The translations under genes were made by a program, and so were the position numbers. From Leucobacter tardus (lineage in GTDB: Bacteria; Actinomycetota; Actinomycetes; Actinomycetales; Microbacteriaceae): a stretch of 64,000 nucleotides of DNA. Where the stretch lies: contig NZ_JAGFBF010000005.1 in NCBI RefSeq assembly GCF_017583045.1, forward strand, positions 310,001 through 374,000, read 5' to 3'. The notes below the pieces were generated by a model. That model was not told the DNA's origin. It ran no database searches and saw only the letters and a list, made by a program, of their open reading frames with translations. This document shows positions 36,331 through 47,812 of this stretch, piece by piece; within the stretch, counting starts at the first letter, position 1, and each line of letters opens with the position of its first letter.

Positions 36331-37557
36331 GTGGCCACAAAGAGAGACGTCGTTTTCGTGGACGGGGTGCGGACCCCGTTCGGACGCGCCGGCGAAAGAG
36401 GCATGTATTGGGGAACGCGAGCGGACGATCTCGCGGTGAAGGCGCTGCAGGGACTGCTCGAGCGCAATCCCGAAGTGCCGCTCGACCGCATCGATGACGT
36501 CGGCATCGCCGCGACCACGCAGCAGGGCGACCAGGGCCTGACGCTCGGGCGCACCGTCTCCCTGCTGGCGGGACTCCCGCAGTCGGTGCCCGGCTTCGCA
36601 CTCGACCGCATGTGCGCCGGAGCGATGACGGTAGCCTCGTTCATGGGGAGCGCGATCGGTGCGGGCCAGTACGACCTCGCCGTCGCGGGCGGTGTCGAGC
36701 ACATGGGGCGGCATCCGCTCGGACTCGATGCCGATCCCAACCCGAGGTTCGTGGCCGAGAAGCTCGTCAGCGCCGAGGCACTGAACATGGGAGTGACGGC
36801 CGAGCGGATCCACGATCGGCTCCCGCATCTCACCAAGGAGCGCGCCGATCGCTTCGGTATGAACAGTCAGCATCGTGTGCAGGCCGCGTACGATCGTGGC
36901 GATATTCAGGCCGACCTCGTGCCCGTCGCCATCCGTTCGGCCGAGGGCTGGTCGATGGCGACCGAGGATGAGGGTCGACGACCCGAGACCACCATGGAGG
37001 GACTGGCTCAGCTGAAGACGCCGTTCCGTCCGCACGGACGGGTCACCGCCGGAACCTCGTCGCCGCTCACCGACGGTGCGACGATGTCGCTCCTCGCGGG
37101 AGGCGATACGGCCAAGGAACTGGGTCTGCGCACCAAGATGCGACTCGTGGGGTACGGGTTCGCCGGAGTCGAGCCCGAGGTCATGGGTCTCGGCCCCGTC
37201 CCTGCCACTGAGAAGGCGCTGCGCCGCGCCGGCATGTCGATCGACGATATCGGGCTCTTCGAATTGAACGAGGCGTTCGCCGTGCAGGTGCTGTCCTTCC
37301 TCGATCACTTCGGCATCGATGATGAGGACCCGCGTGTGAACCCCTGGGGCGGCGCCATCGCGTTCGGCCACCCTCTCGCGGCCTCGGGCGTCCGACTCAT
37401 GACCCAGCTCGCGCGGCAGTTCGAGCAGCGCCCGGATGTGCAGTTCGGCGTGACCGCGATGTGCGTCGGGCTCGGCCAGGGCGGCAGCATGATCTGGGAG
37501 AACCCCCACTACACCGGCAAGAAGTCGGCTCGGAAGCGCACGGGAGGCACCGCATGA
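36331..37557 (+). CDS. fadA: Acetyl-CoA acyltransferase (thiolase)
   Basis: Performs the last step of fatty-acid beta-oxidation, cleaving 3-ketoacyl-CoA to acetyl-CoA. The 408-residue thiolase has the nucleophilic Cys in DRMCAGAMTVASF (about 93-105), the NEAFAVQVL loop, catalytic His in FGHPLAASG and the second Cys in AMCVGLGQGG. GTG at 36331 is preceded by GGAGG 4-5 bases upstream; the ATG nine codons earlier is not. A -10-like TAAGAT sits at 36289-36294. Its stop overlaps the fadB ATG, giving an obligate fadAB operon. Confidence 0.94.
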   Translation: MATKRDVVFVDGVRTPFGRAGERGMYWGTRADDLAVKALQGLLERNPEVPLDRIDDVGIAATTQQGDQGLTLGRTVSLLAGLPQSVPGFALDRMCAGAMTVASFMGSAIGAGQYDLAVAGGVEHMGRHPLGLDADPNPRFVAEKLVSAEALNMGVTAERIHDRLPHLTKERADRFGMNSQHRVQAAYDRGDIQADLVPVAIRSAEGWSMATEDEGRRPETTMEGLAQLKTPFRPHGRVTAGTSSPLTDGATMSLLAGGDTAKELGLRTKMRLVGYGFAGVEPEVMGLGPVPATEKALRRAGMSIDDIGLFELNEAFAVQVLSFLDHFGIDDEDPRVNPWGGAIAFGHPLAASGVRLMTQLARQFEQRPDVQFGVTAMCVGLGQGGSMIWENPHYTGKKSARKRTGGTA

Positions 37558-39689
37558 CCGATTACGGCTCCATCGACTTCGCACCGCTGCTCGCGGCGGA
37601 TCCCGACGAGGTCGTCTCGCACTCCTACGTCCGTGATGTCGCACTCCCCTCGGGGGGAACACTGGCGCTCATCACGCTCGATAACGGCCGGGACCACACG
37701 CGCCCGAACACGCTCGGCCCGCGCACGCTCGACGAACTGAACGGCGTCCTCGACGGGCTCACCGGGCGCGCGGCGCACGGCGAGATTCGAGCGGTGGCGA
37801 TCACCGGCAAGCCGTTCATCTTCGCCGCCGGTGCCGATCTCTCACGGGTGTCGACCCTCGCCACCGAGAGCAACGCCAGGCTCATGGCCCAGCTGGGTCA
37901 TCACGTGCTCGGCAAGCTGGGCTCGATCGGCGTGCCGTCGTTCGCGTTCGTCAACGGACTCGCGCTCGGCGGCGCAATGGAGATCGCGCTCAACAGCGAC
38001 TACCGCACCGTGGACGCCTCGGCGGCGGCGCTCGCGTTCCCCGAAGTGTTCCTCGGCATCATCCCCGGGTGGGGCGGCGCCTCCATCGTCCCGAACCTCA
38101 TCGGCATCGAGCGTGCGATCGAGATCATCGTCTCGAACCCGCTGAAGAACAACCGGATGATGAAGCCGCAGCAGGCGCATGACATGGGTCTGTTCGACGA
38201 GATCTTCGGCGCCGCACGTTTCTTGGAGCAGTCGATTCTCTGGGCCGATCATGTGCTCACGGGCGACGTGCAGGTGAAGCGCGCGCACGTACCCGGCAAG
38301 ATCGAGCGCACGGTGAAGTGGCCGGCCGCGATCAAGATCGCTCGTGAGACGTTGCAGTCGCGGATCGGACCGGCGCCTCGCGCCCCCTACGTGGCGCTCG
38401 ACTTGCTGGAGGCGGCACGCGACAACGACCGCGCCGCCGGATTCCGCCGCGAGGATGATGCACTCACCGAACTCATCTCGGGCGATCAGTTCCCCGCCTC
38501 GATCTACGCGTTCGATCTGGTCCAGAAGCGTGCGAAGCGACCGGCCGGGGCTCCGGACAAGGACCTCGCGCGCAAGGTGCAGAAGGTCGGCGTCATCGGG
38601 GCGGGCCTGATGGCGAGCCAGTTCGCGCTGCTGTTCGCGCGCAAACTGCGGGTGCCAGTCGTGATCACCGATCTCGATCAGGCGCGCGTCGATGCCGGCA
38701 TCGCCCACATCCGCGGGGAGATCGAGAAGATGCACGAGAAGGGTCGGCTGTCGCGGGATGCCGCGAACCAGGTCACCGCGCTCGTGACCGGCACCACCGA
38801 CCGGAAGCAGTTCGCCGACTGCGACTGGGTGATCGAGGCGGTGTTCGAAGAACTCGGCGTGAAGCAGCAGGTGTTCGGCGAGTTTGAGCCGATCCTGCGC
38901 GAGGACGCCATTCTCGCCACGAACACGTCGTCCCTGTCGGTCGACGAGATCGGCGCGCATCTCGCGCACCCGGAGCGCCTGGTCGGGTTCCACTTCTTCA
39001 ATCCGGTCGCCGTCATGCCGCTCATCGAGGTCGTGCAGGCGGCGCGCACCGATGACGAGACGCTCGCCACCGCAATGACGACGGCGAAGCAACTCGGGAA
39101 GAGCGCCGTCATCACGGCGGACCGACCCGGATTCGTCGTCAACCGTCTGCTCGCGAAGGTGATGGGAGAAGCGGCACGTGCGCTCGATGAGGGTACTCCT
39201 CTTCCCGTCGTCGAACGCGCGCTCGGCCCCATCGGCCTGCCCATGGGGCCGTTCGAACTCATCGATCTCGTCGGGTGGAAGGTCGCCGCGCACGTGCAGG
39301 ACACCATGGTGGGGGCTTTCCCGGACCGGTTCTACGCGTCGGAGAACCTGCATGCTCTGGCGGAGATCGCTGAGCCGCTCGACAAGAACCGGCACGGCAA
39401 GGTGACTGATCTTTCGAAGGCTGCGCGCAAGCGCATTCGCGTGGGCAAGCGCGCAGCTGCGCCCGAGGAGATCTTGCATCGCGTCGAAGACGAGCTCGCG
39501 CGAGAGATCTCGATCATGCTCGACGAGGGTGTGGTCGCGGCGGCGGAGGACATCGACCTCTGTCTCATTCTGGGGGCCGGATTCCCGTTCCAAGCCGGAG
39601 GGGCGACTCCGTATCTGGACCGTGTCGGAGCGACCCGACGCGTGCGTGACGCGGACTTCCACGAGCCGAGGATCGCCGGAGCGCGGTAG
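37554..39689 (+). CDS. fadB: 3-hydroxyacyl-CoA dehydrogenase / enoyl-CoA hydratase
   Basis: A 711-residue bifunctional multienzyme beta-oxidation protein. The N-terminal crotonase domain (about 30-300) has the oxyanion-hole segments KPFIFAAGADLS and NGLALGGAMEIALNSDYR, and FPEVFLGIIPGWGGA. The NAD-binding dehydrogenase domain begins at KVGVIGAGLMASQFALLFAR (about 340), followed by NTSSLSVDEI, FHFFNPVAVMPL and the C-terminal dehydrogenase domain. It overlaps fadA by ATGA and ends in a strong terminator, so fadAB is a self-contained operon. Confidence 0.94.
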   Translation: MTDYGSIDFAPLLAADPDEVVSHSYVRDVALPSGGTLALITLDNGRDHTRPNTLGPRTLDELNGVLDGLTGRAAHGEIRAVAITGKPFIFAAGADLSRVSTLATESNARLMAQLGHHVLGKLGSIGVPSFAFVNGLALGGAMEIALNSDYRTVDASAAALAFPEVFLGIIPGWGGASIVPNLIGIERAIEIIVSNPLKNNRMMKPQQAHDMGLFDEIFGAARFLEQSILWADHVLTGDVQVKRAHVPGKIERTVKWPAAIKIARETLQSRIGPAPRAPYVALDLLEAARDNDRAAGFRREDDALTELISGDQFPASIYAFDLVQKRAKRPAGAPDKDLARKVQKVGVIGAGLMASQFALLFARKLRVPVVITDLDQARVDAGIAHIRGEIEKMHEKGRLSRDAANQVTALVTGTTDRKQFADCDWVIEAVFEELGVKQQVFGEFEPILREDAILATNTSSLSVDEIGAHLAHPERLVGFHFFNPVAVMPLIEVVQAARTDDETLATAMTTAKQLGKSAVITADRPGFVVNRLLAKVMGEAARALDEGTPLPVVERALGPIGLPMGPFELIDLVGWKVAAHVQDTMVGAFPDRFYASENLHALAEIAEPLDKNRHGKVTDLSKAARKRIRVGKRAAAPEEILHRVEDELAREISIMLDEGVVAAAEDIDLCLILGAGFPFQAGGATPYLDRVGATRRVRDADFHEPRIAGAR

Positions 39690-39697
39690 CGTGCACG

Positions 39698-39744
39698 ACT
39701 GACGAGTGGGCGGGAGCCGGTGGGGCTCCCGCCCACTCGTCAGT
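39698..39744. terminator. Strong bidirectional terminator between fadB and dxs
   Basis: A 21-bp perfect stem (39698-39718 with 39724-39744) closes on the 5-base loop GGTGG. It starts 9 bases after the fadB stop and its right end touches the dxs stop codon, so it serves both convergent transcripts. Confidence 0.88.
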
Positions 39745-41696
39745 TATGCGGGATCGTCAGCACTCGGCCGAGCGACGGGAATCTTCGTGCCGCGCACCTG
39801 TGCCGCGACATCATCCGCGATCTGCTCGGCCGTCAGCCCCGCGTCGGCGAGCAGTTGGCTCCGGCTGGCGTGCGGCAGGAACTCATCGGGAGTGCCGAGT
39901 TCGCTCACCGCCGTGTCGACGCCGGCATCGCGCAGAGCCTGACGGATGCGCGTCCCGACGCCGCCCACGCGGATGCCGTCCTCGATGCTGATGAGCAGCC
40001 GATGCTCGCGGGCAAGATCGATCACCGAGTCGGCGACCGGAACCACCCACCTCGGATCGACGACGGATGCCGTGATGCCGTGCTGCTCCAGGATCGCCGC
40101 CGCATCCAGCGCGACCTGCGCCATGGGTCCGACCGTGACGAAGAGCACGTCGCTCCCCTCGCGGAGCACATCCACACCGTCTTCGGTGCGCCGGAGCGCG
40201 GGGAGATCCTCGCCCACAGCGCCCTTCGGATACCGCACCACGGTGGGTCCATCATTGATCGCCACCGCTTCGCCCAGCAGTTCGTTCAGTGTCGCCTCGT
40301 CGCGCGGGGCCGAGATGCGGATGCCTGGCACGATCTGGAGCATCGCGAGATCCCAGACGCCGTTGTGACTCGCACCATCGGGGCCGGTGACGCCGGAGCG
40401 ATCGAGCACGAAGGTGACACCAGCCCGGTGCAGCGCCACATCCATGATGAGTTGGTCGACGGCGCGATTCATGAAGGTGGCGTATACGGCGAAGACCGGG
40501 TGGAGACCACCGAAGGCCAGGCCCGCGGCCGAGGTGACGGCGTGCTGCTCGGCGATACCGACGTCGAAGACGCGGTCGGGGTGCCGCTCGGCGAACCGGT
40601 CCAGACCGGTCGGCGCGAGCATCGCCGCCGTGATGCCGACGATCTCGGGTCGCTGGTCCGCCAGTTCGACGATGCGATCTCGGAACACCGAGGTCCAGCT
40701 GCGTCCCGAGGAGGCCGACAGCGGAGTGCCGCTTCCCGGGTCGATCTGACCGATGGCGTGGAACTGGTCGGCCTCGTCGTTCTCCGCCGGCGCGTACCCG
40801 CGACCCTTCTCGGTGATGACGTGCACGAGCGCCGGCCTGCCGTATTCCCGTGCCTGACGGAGTGTCTGCTCGACGGCTTCCAGGTCGTGCCCGTCGATCG
40901 GACCCAGGTACTTGATATCCAGATTCGAGAACAGATGATCGTTGTTGCTCGCTCGGCTGAGGAAGCCGTGCAACCCGCCGCGGACGCCTCGGTACAGCGA
41001 TCTGCCGGGCTTGCCGAGCCGCGAGAAGAGCTTCTCACTCCCCTCCTGCAGATCGAGGTAGGTGTCCTGCGTGCGCACCGAGTTCAGAAAGCGCGCCATG
41101 CCGCCGATCGTCGGCGCATACGACCGACCGTTGTCGTTCACGACGATGACGAGACCTCGGGCGTTGTCATCGGTGATGTTGTTGAGTGCCTCCCAGGTCA
41201 TTCCTCCGGTCAGAGCACCGTCACCGACGACGGCGACCACGGTGCGGTCACGCTGACCGGTCTGGGCGAATGCACGCGAGATGCCGTCGGCCCAGCTGAG
41301 CGACGTCGAGGCGTGCGAGTTCTCCACGATGTCGTGCTCGGACTCGGAGCGCTGCGGATACCCGGCGAGCCCCTCACGCTGGCGGAGCTCGCTGAAATCG
41401 CGGCGGCCGGTGAGGATCTTGTGGACGTAGCTCTGATGACCGGTGTCGAACACCATCGGATCGCGCGGCGATTGGAACACGCGGTGCATGGCGATCGTGA
41501 GTTCGACCACGCCGAGATTCGGCCCCAGGTGTCCACCGGTCTTCGCGACCTCGGCGATGAGGAACTCGCGGATCTCCGCCGCCAAGGCGCGGCGTTCATC
41601 GAGCGACAGGGCATCGAGGTCTCGAGGTCCCTGGATACGGTCGAGAATCGTCACCGGCTGCCCTCGCATTTCGTCTCGGGTCGCTCCCGAGTTCAT
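39744..41696 (-). CDS. dxs: 1-deoxy-D-xylulose-5-phosphate synthase
   Basis: First enzyme of the MEP isoprenoid pathway, joining pyruvate and glyceraldehyde 3-phosphate. The 650-residue TPP enzyme has the thiamine-binding motif VVGDGALTGGMTWEALNN, the family start LDALSLDERRALAAEIREFL, GHLGPNLGVVELTIA, and the pyrimidine-domain motif DVGIAEQHAVTSAAGLA. TAGGAT at 41703-41708 is 6 bases before the ATG, the leaderless pattern, although AAAGG abuts the start. It is downstream of acnA but separated from it by a terminator. Confidence 0.95.
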   Translation of the reverse strand: MNSGATRDEMRGQPVTILDRIQGPRDLDALSLDERRALAAEIREFLIAEVAKTGGHLGPNLGVVELTIAMHRVFQSPRDPMVFDTGHQSYVHKILTGRRDFSELRQREGLAGYPQRSESEHDIVENSHASTSLSWADGISRAFAQTGQRDRTVVAVVGDGALTGGMTWEALNNITDDNARGLVIVVNDNGRSYAPTIGGMARFLNSVRTQDTYLDLQEGSEKLFSRLGKPGRSLYRGVRGGLHGFLSRASNNDHLFSNLDIKYLGPIDGHDLEAVEQTLRQAREYGRPALVHVITEKGRGYAPAENDEADQFHAIGQIDPGSGTPLSASSGRSWTSVFRDRIVELADQRPEIVGITAAMLAPTGLDRFAERHPDRVFDVGIAEQHAVTSAAGLAFGGLHPVFAVYATFMNRAVDQLIMDVALHRAGVTFVLDRSGVTGPDGASHNGVWDLAMLQIVPGIRISAPRDEATLNELLGEAVAINDGPTVVRYPKGAVGEDLPALRRTEDGVDVLREGSDVLFVTVGPMAQVALDAAAILEQHGITASVVDPRWVVPVADSVIDLAREHRLLISIEDGIRVGGVGTRIRQALRDAGVDTAVSELGTPDEFLPHASRSQLLADAGLTAEQIADDVAAQVRGTKIPVARPSADDPA

Positions 41697-41756
41697 CCTT
41701 TCATCCTACTCCCGTCGATCTATCGGTACGCGCAACCGGGCGGGGGTGGACAGAGC

Positions 41757-41789
41757 GAGGGGGCGCCGGATCGGATCCGACGCCCCCTC
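41757..41789 (-). terminator. Terminator of acnA
   Basis: A 9-bp GC-rich stem (GAGGGGGCG with CGCCCCCTC) encloses a further CGGAT/ATCCG pairing, 22 bases beyond the acnA stop. It separates acnA from dxs. Confidence 0.7.
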
Positions 41790-41811
41790 ACCGCGATACC
41801 GCGCGCGAACG

Positions 41812-44481
<2,670 letters not shown>

Positions 44482-44580
44482 GGCCGCTCTCCTCTTCGTG
44501 ATGGGTGCTGCTGAGTTCTAGTGTGCACCTGATGCGGCCGTCGCGCACCTTTTCCGACGGGCGCCGCACCTGAGACCGAT

Positions 44581-44605
44581 TTATCTCGATGTCGAGATAA
44601 TTCTA
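44581..44605 (-). promoter_or_regulatory. acnA promoter with overlapping palindromic operator
   Basis: TTATCTCGATGTCGAGATAA (44581-44600) is a perfect 9-bp inverted repeat with a 2-base spacer. On the minus strand a -10-like TAGAAT (44600-44605) abuts it, placing the operator across the transcription start. A bound dimer would block RNA polymerase. The regulator is not encoded nearby and is unidentified; a TetR- or MarR-type repressor is only a guess. Confidence 0.65.
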
Positions 44606-44628
44606 CACGGTCCGCCCTGCCCGTTCGG

Positions 44629-45414
44629 TCATGCGGAGGGCGCGTCGTTCCCTGATAACGTCTCAGATTCATCTGATGATGCGGGGAACCGACTGAGGAT
44701 CAGCCAGGTGAGCAGAATGACGAGCGCGAAGAGCGGAACGCCCATGACGAGTCGCGCGACACCGAGAGCTTCCACGTGGCCCCCGAAGTACATCGGCAGC
44801 TGCACCGCGAGCCGGGAGACGAACATCGCGAACCAGATCAGCGTGCAGACCGTTGCGACCCGCTTGAGCGACGGATCGCGACGCCACGCGGTGAAGTCGC
44901 CCCGCAGCGCGCCGAACGCGAAGCCGACGAGCGGCCACCCGACGAGCAGCGAGATCAGCAATCCGACCGCCCAGGCGCCCGACGTCCAGAACCCGGGAAG
45001 GAAGTAGTCCTCCCCCCGGCCGGTGACGAGCGTCGCGAGCACGCACACGCCGACCGCGATCGCCCCGGAGAAGGCGGACGCCAGGGGTTCACGGCGCACC
45101 AAGCGGACGATCACCGCGATCAGCGCGAGGATCGCGGGAGCGATGGCGGAGACCCTGGGGTCCTGGGTGAACGTGTAGACGCCGAGGAACACGGCGCCGG
45201 GCACGACGGCCTCGAGGACACCCCTCCATCCGCCGATGGCGTCGAGCACTCCCTGCGAGGTGACCCGCTCCCCCTCGAGGCCCGCACGAACCGTCCGCGA
45301 GAGCTGATCACCCACGATCTGGGCACGGTGCGCAGACTCCCCCTCGCCGGGCTCCGTCGACCGACGATCGGGGAGACCGTCGCTGTCCGGGTCGCTCTCG
45401 CGCGGCAGCGTCAT
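44629..45414 (-). CDS. DUF3159 membrane protein
   Basis: A 261-residue actinobacterial membrane protein, function unknown. A polar N-terminus (about 55 residues) precedes roughly six hydrophobic helices, with conserved GGWRGVLEAVVPGAVFLGVYTF, GRGEDYFLPG and VGWPLVGFAFGALRGDFTAWRRD blocks (the last split by helix ends). Its ATG overlaps the DUF3710 stop as ATGA, and the order dut-DUF3710-DUF3159 is conserved across actinobacteria, including mycobacteria, which points to a shared but undefined cell-envelope or nucleotide-related role. Confidence 0.85.
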   Translation of the reverse strand: MTLPRESDPDSDGLPDRRSTEPGEGESAHRAQIVGDQLSRTVRAGLEGERVTSQGVLDAIGGWRGVLEAVVPGAVFLGVYTFTQDPRVSAIAPAILALIAVIVRLVRREPLASAFSGAIAVGVCVLATLVTGRGEDYFLPGFWTSGAWAVGLLISLLVGWPLVGFAFGALRGDFTAWRRDPSLKRVATVCTLIWFAMFVSRLAVQLPMYFGGHVEALGVARLVMGVPLFALVILLTWLILSRFPASSDESETLSGNDAPSA

Positions 45415-46112
45415 GCGCTCTGCGTGCTCGCCTGCGGCCCGGCCTGCGCGGTGCCGCCCTGCTGCGCTCCGGCCGGCACCTTGAGGGGCAGCAGTTCATT
45501 CGGAGGCATGGGCTGGTCGCCGCGCACCACCACGAGGTCGCGGAACAGCTCGAAGATCTGCTCGCGCGCCGCCGCATCCGTCGCCGCCTCACCCATGACC
45601 GCACCTCTCAGTACCCACCGGGGCCCATCGACGCCGACGAAACGGATGGTCCGCTCGCCTCCGCCCTGCGCCTCGGGAAGCTGGGTGACCACCACCAGCT
45701 CGGGACCGAGCGTTCCGGTGTCCTCCGAAGTCTTCGCACCCTGCCCGCCGACCTGCTTCGCGATATCGGAGCGGATCTGGTGCCAGAGGCCGAGGGACTT
45801 CGGGGCGGAGTAGGCCTGGACCTGCATCGCCGAGGCTCCGAACGTCAACGTCACCGCGACCACGCGCTTCTGTCGGTCGTCGACGTCCAGTCGCATTTGC
45901 AGACCTTCACGCGGGGCCACTTTGATACCGCCCAGGTCGACGTAAGGACGCATCGCCGTCACTTCGGAAACGTCGAACGGTCCGGCGGTCGCGCGATCCT
46001 CAGGGCCCGATTTCGACTCGTCGATCTCCTCGGGTCGATCCTCACGCACCTCGACGGCGTTCTCCGTCTCCTCGTGCTCGGTCTGCGGCTCGGTGCCCTC
46101 TGCGTCTGCCAT
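45411..46112 (-). CDS. DUF3710 protein
   Basis: A 233-residue soluble protein of the actinobacterial DUF3710 family, function unknown. The first 50 residues are acidic and disordered (EGTEPQTEHEETENAVEVRE). The conserved core follows: GPFDVSE, YVDLGGIKVAP, LQMRLDVD, WHQIRSDIAKQV and RFVGVDGPRWVLRGAVMG. The tail is Gln/Gly/Pro rich. The ATG at 46112 is chosen as the first start after unrelated frame-run sequence. It overlaps DUF3159 by 4 bases and lies 49 bases after dut. Confidence 0.86.
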   Translation of the reverse strand: MADAEGTEPQTEHEETENAVEVREDRPEEIDESKSGPEDRATAGPFDVSEVTAMRPYVDLGGIKVAPREGLQMRLDVDDRQKRVVAVTLTFGASAMQVQAYSAPKSLGLWHQIRSDIAKQVGGQGAKTSEDTGTLGPELVVVTQLPEAQGGGERTIRFVGVDGPRWVLRGAVMGEAATDAAAREQIFELFRDLVVVRGDQPMPPNELLPLKVPAGAQQGGTAQAGPQASTQSA

Positions 46113-46161
46113 GCTCCGTCGATCCTCCTCGAAACTCGTATTCAGTTCGTGCAGTGTTCCA

Positions 46162-46629
46162 TTATGCGCCGGGAGTCCCCGGTTCGCGCGACTGCGCGCC
46201 GAAGCCGGTCGACCCGAATCCCCCGGCACCGCGAACGCTCTCGGGCAGTGCATCAACGCTGGTGAACGCCGCGCGAGCGACCCGCATGAACACGACCTGC
46301 GCGATCCGGTCACCCGGACGCACCTCGAACGCGGCGTCGCGATCCGTATTCAGCAGCGTGACCTTCACTTCACCGCGGTATCCGGAATCGACCGTACCCG
46401 GAGCATTCAGCACCGTGATGCCGTGCTTCGCCGCGAGTCCGCTGCGCGGCATCACGAACGCCGCCACACCTTCGGGCATGACGAAGGAGACACCGGTACC
46501 GATGACTGCGCGCTCACCGGGTCCCACGGTCACCGTCTCGTTCGATCGGAGGTCTGCGCCGGCGTCGCCGGGGAGGGCGTACGCGGGCACCTGGTCGGCG
46601 ACAATCTCGATCTCTACGACTTCACTCAC
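46162..46629 (-). CDS. dut: Deoxyuridine 5'-triphosphate nucleotidohydrolase
   Basis: Hydrolyses dUTP to dUMP, keeping uracil out of DNA. The 155-residue trimeric-type dUTPase has the five family motifs, including PGDAGADLRS (1), PRSGLAAKHGITVLN (2), APGTVDSGYRGEVKV (3), RPGDRIAQ (4) and GAGGFGSTG (5), the last being the arm that closes over the active site. TACCCT at 46636-46641 stands 6 bases before the GTG start, and there is no clear Shine-Dalgarno, consistent with a leaderless transcript. It leads dut-DUF3710-DUF3159. Confidence 0.96.
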   Translation of the reverse strand: MSEVVEIEIVADQVPAYALPGDAGADLRSNETVTVGPGERAVIGTGVSFVMPEGVAAFVMPRSGLAAKHGITVLNAPGTVDSGYRGEVKVTLLNTDRDAAFEVRPGDRIAQVVFMRVARAAFTSVDALPESVRGAGGFGSTGFGAQSREPGTPGA

Positions 46630-46724
46630 CCGCCAAGGGTATCCGATCGAACCACGCGTCGGCTGAACCGGCGCACGAGCGACGCGAACGGTGAACGCAC
46701 ACCGGAGTGGCCGATAATGGAGGA

Positions 46725-47174
46725 ATGGCTGAAACCACCACCCGGTATCGTGAACGACTCTGGCCCAGCACGGTCATGTTCATCATCACCGCGGTCTTCC
46801 TCATCCCCGCGGTCACGCTCGTGCTCACCCCGATCGACGCGGCCATCGCGCTGCCCGGAGCGATCACCGTCTACGCGATCGTCTTCGCGATCCTGGCGGC
46901 GCTCAGCCCCACCGTGCGCGTGGAGAACGGAGAGCTCCTGGGCGGCCGAGCCCATATTCCGCTCGAGATGCTCGGCGAGCCCGAGCATCTCGGCCGCGAT
47001 GAGCTGCGTCGTGCCATCGGGATCGAACTCGACGCACGAGCACACCTCGTCGTCCGCGGATGGATCCGTGAGGGACTCCGTATCCCCAATCTCGACGATC
47101 GGGATCCGGCGCCCTACTGGATCATCACCTCACGACGACCGCAGGCCCTCGCCTCCGCGATCCGCAACGGGTAG
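46725..47174 (+). CDS. DUF3093 membrane protein
   Basis: A 149-residue actinobacterial DUF3093 protein, function unknown. Two adjacent membrane helices (about 17-36 and 42-62) are followed by a soluble domain with the conserved ARAHLVVRGWIREGLRI and DPAPYWIITSRRP. GATAAT at 46713-46718 ends 6 bases before the ATG, so I favour a leaderless start here over the GTG at 46707. It diverges from dut, its conserved partner in actinobacteria. Confidence 0.85.
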   Translation: MAETTTRYRERLWPSTVMFIITAVFLIPAVTLVLTPIDAAIALPGAITVYAIVFAILAALSPTVRVENGELLGGRAHIPLEMLGEPEHLGRDELRRAIGIELDARAHLVVRGWIREGLRIPNLDDRDPAPYWIITSRRPQALASAIRNG

Positions 47175-47179
47175 GTTCA

Positions 47180-47240
47180 GCCACCACCGTGGGTGGCGCC
47201 GCGACCGGTCAGCAACGCGCTGCGTCGCAGACTAGGCCGC
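47180..47240. repeat. 61-base direct repeat, copy 1
   Basis: It matches copy 2 (47263-47323) at 57 of 61 positions and includes a GCCACC/GGTGGC hairpin. This copy lies downstream of DUF4193 and repeats the last codons of that gene out of context. Confidence 0.85.
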
Positions 47241-47262
47241 CGCCCCGCGCTTCGCTCCGTGG

Positions 47263-47323
47263 GCCGCCACCGCGGGTGGCGCCGCGACCGGTCCGCGACG
47301 CGCTGCGTCGCAGACTAGGCCGC
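47263..47323. repeat. 61-base direct repeat, copy 2, overlapping the DUF4193 stop
   Basis: It contains the DUF4193 stop codon and last two codons plus the 3' untranslated hairpin (GCCACC/GGTGGC), which probably acts as the DUF4193 terminator. A 22-base spacer separates it from copy 1. There is no transposase or flanking target duplication. Confidence 0.85.
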
Positions 47324-47605
47324 GCACTCCCGGCAGATGGGACCGAGATCGGTCTCATGGTCGACCTGCGAGCGGTGGCGCACCAGGAAGCAGCTGACGC
47401 AGGTGAACTCGTCGTCCTGCTGCGGAAGGACCACCACGTCGAGCTCGACATCCGACAAGTCGGAACCTCCGAGGTCGAAACTGGGGTTGTCGGCGTCCTC
47501 CGAGTCGATCGCGGTGCCGCCCTTCGCGGGAACGCGTTCCTTCAGAGCCTCGATCGAATCGGTCTCTTCTTCGGATTTGCGGGGGGCGTCGTAGTCGGTA
47601 GCCAT
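47315..47605 (-). CDS. DUF4193 zinc-ribbon protein
   Basis: A 96-residue acidic protein of the actinobacterial DUF4193 family. Cys69-x2-Cys72 (CVSC) and Cys91-x2-Cys94 (CREC) form a predicted zinc ribbon; the first 60 residues are acidic. Its function is unknown; the conserved place between sigA and dut has led to the idea of an RNA polymerase-related role, which is inference. ATG at 47605 has AGGAG 4 bases upstream. It diverges from sepH. Its 3' end is duplicated in the adjacent 61-base repeat. Confidence 0.88.
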   Translation of the reverse strand: MATDYDAPRKSEEETDSIEALKERVPAKGGTAIDSEDADNPSFDLGGSDLSDVELDVVVLPQQDDEFTCVSCFLVRHRSQVDHETDLGPICRECAA

Positions 47606-47812
47606 TCTCTCCTGCATTCCCGTGCACCATGGCACTTCACGTCCTAAGCGGCCATAGTCTGCCCCACGTCCGCCTGTGAATGCAAACCCGCGCTGAAATC
47701 TCGCTGGACACGGCGATCCGCCTCCCCGATTTCGGCGCATCGCCCGGCTCAATCCCCGCCGACCGGGTGGCTCTGTGCAAGGCTGTTCGCGAGTGTGCGG
47801 GAGGAAGTGATC

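Noticed and set aside
47180-47323. Direct repeats as ends of an insertion sequence
   Set aside because: The 22-base interval holds no transposase, the repeats are direct rather than inverted, and they include the end of a normal gene.
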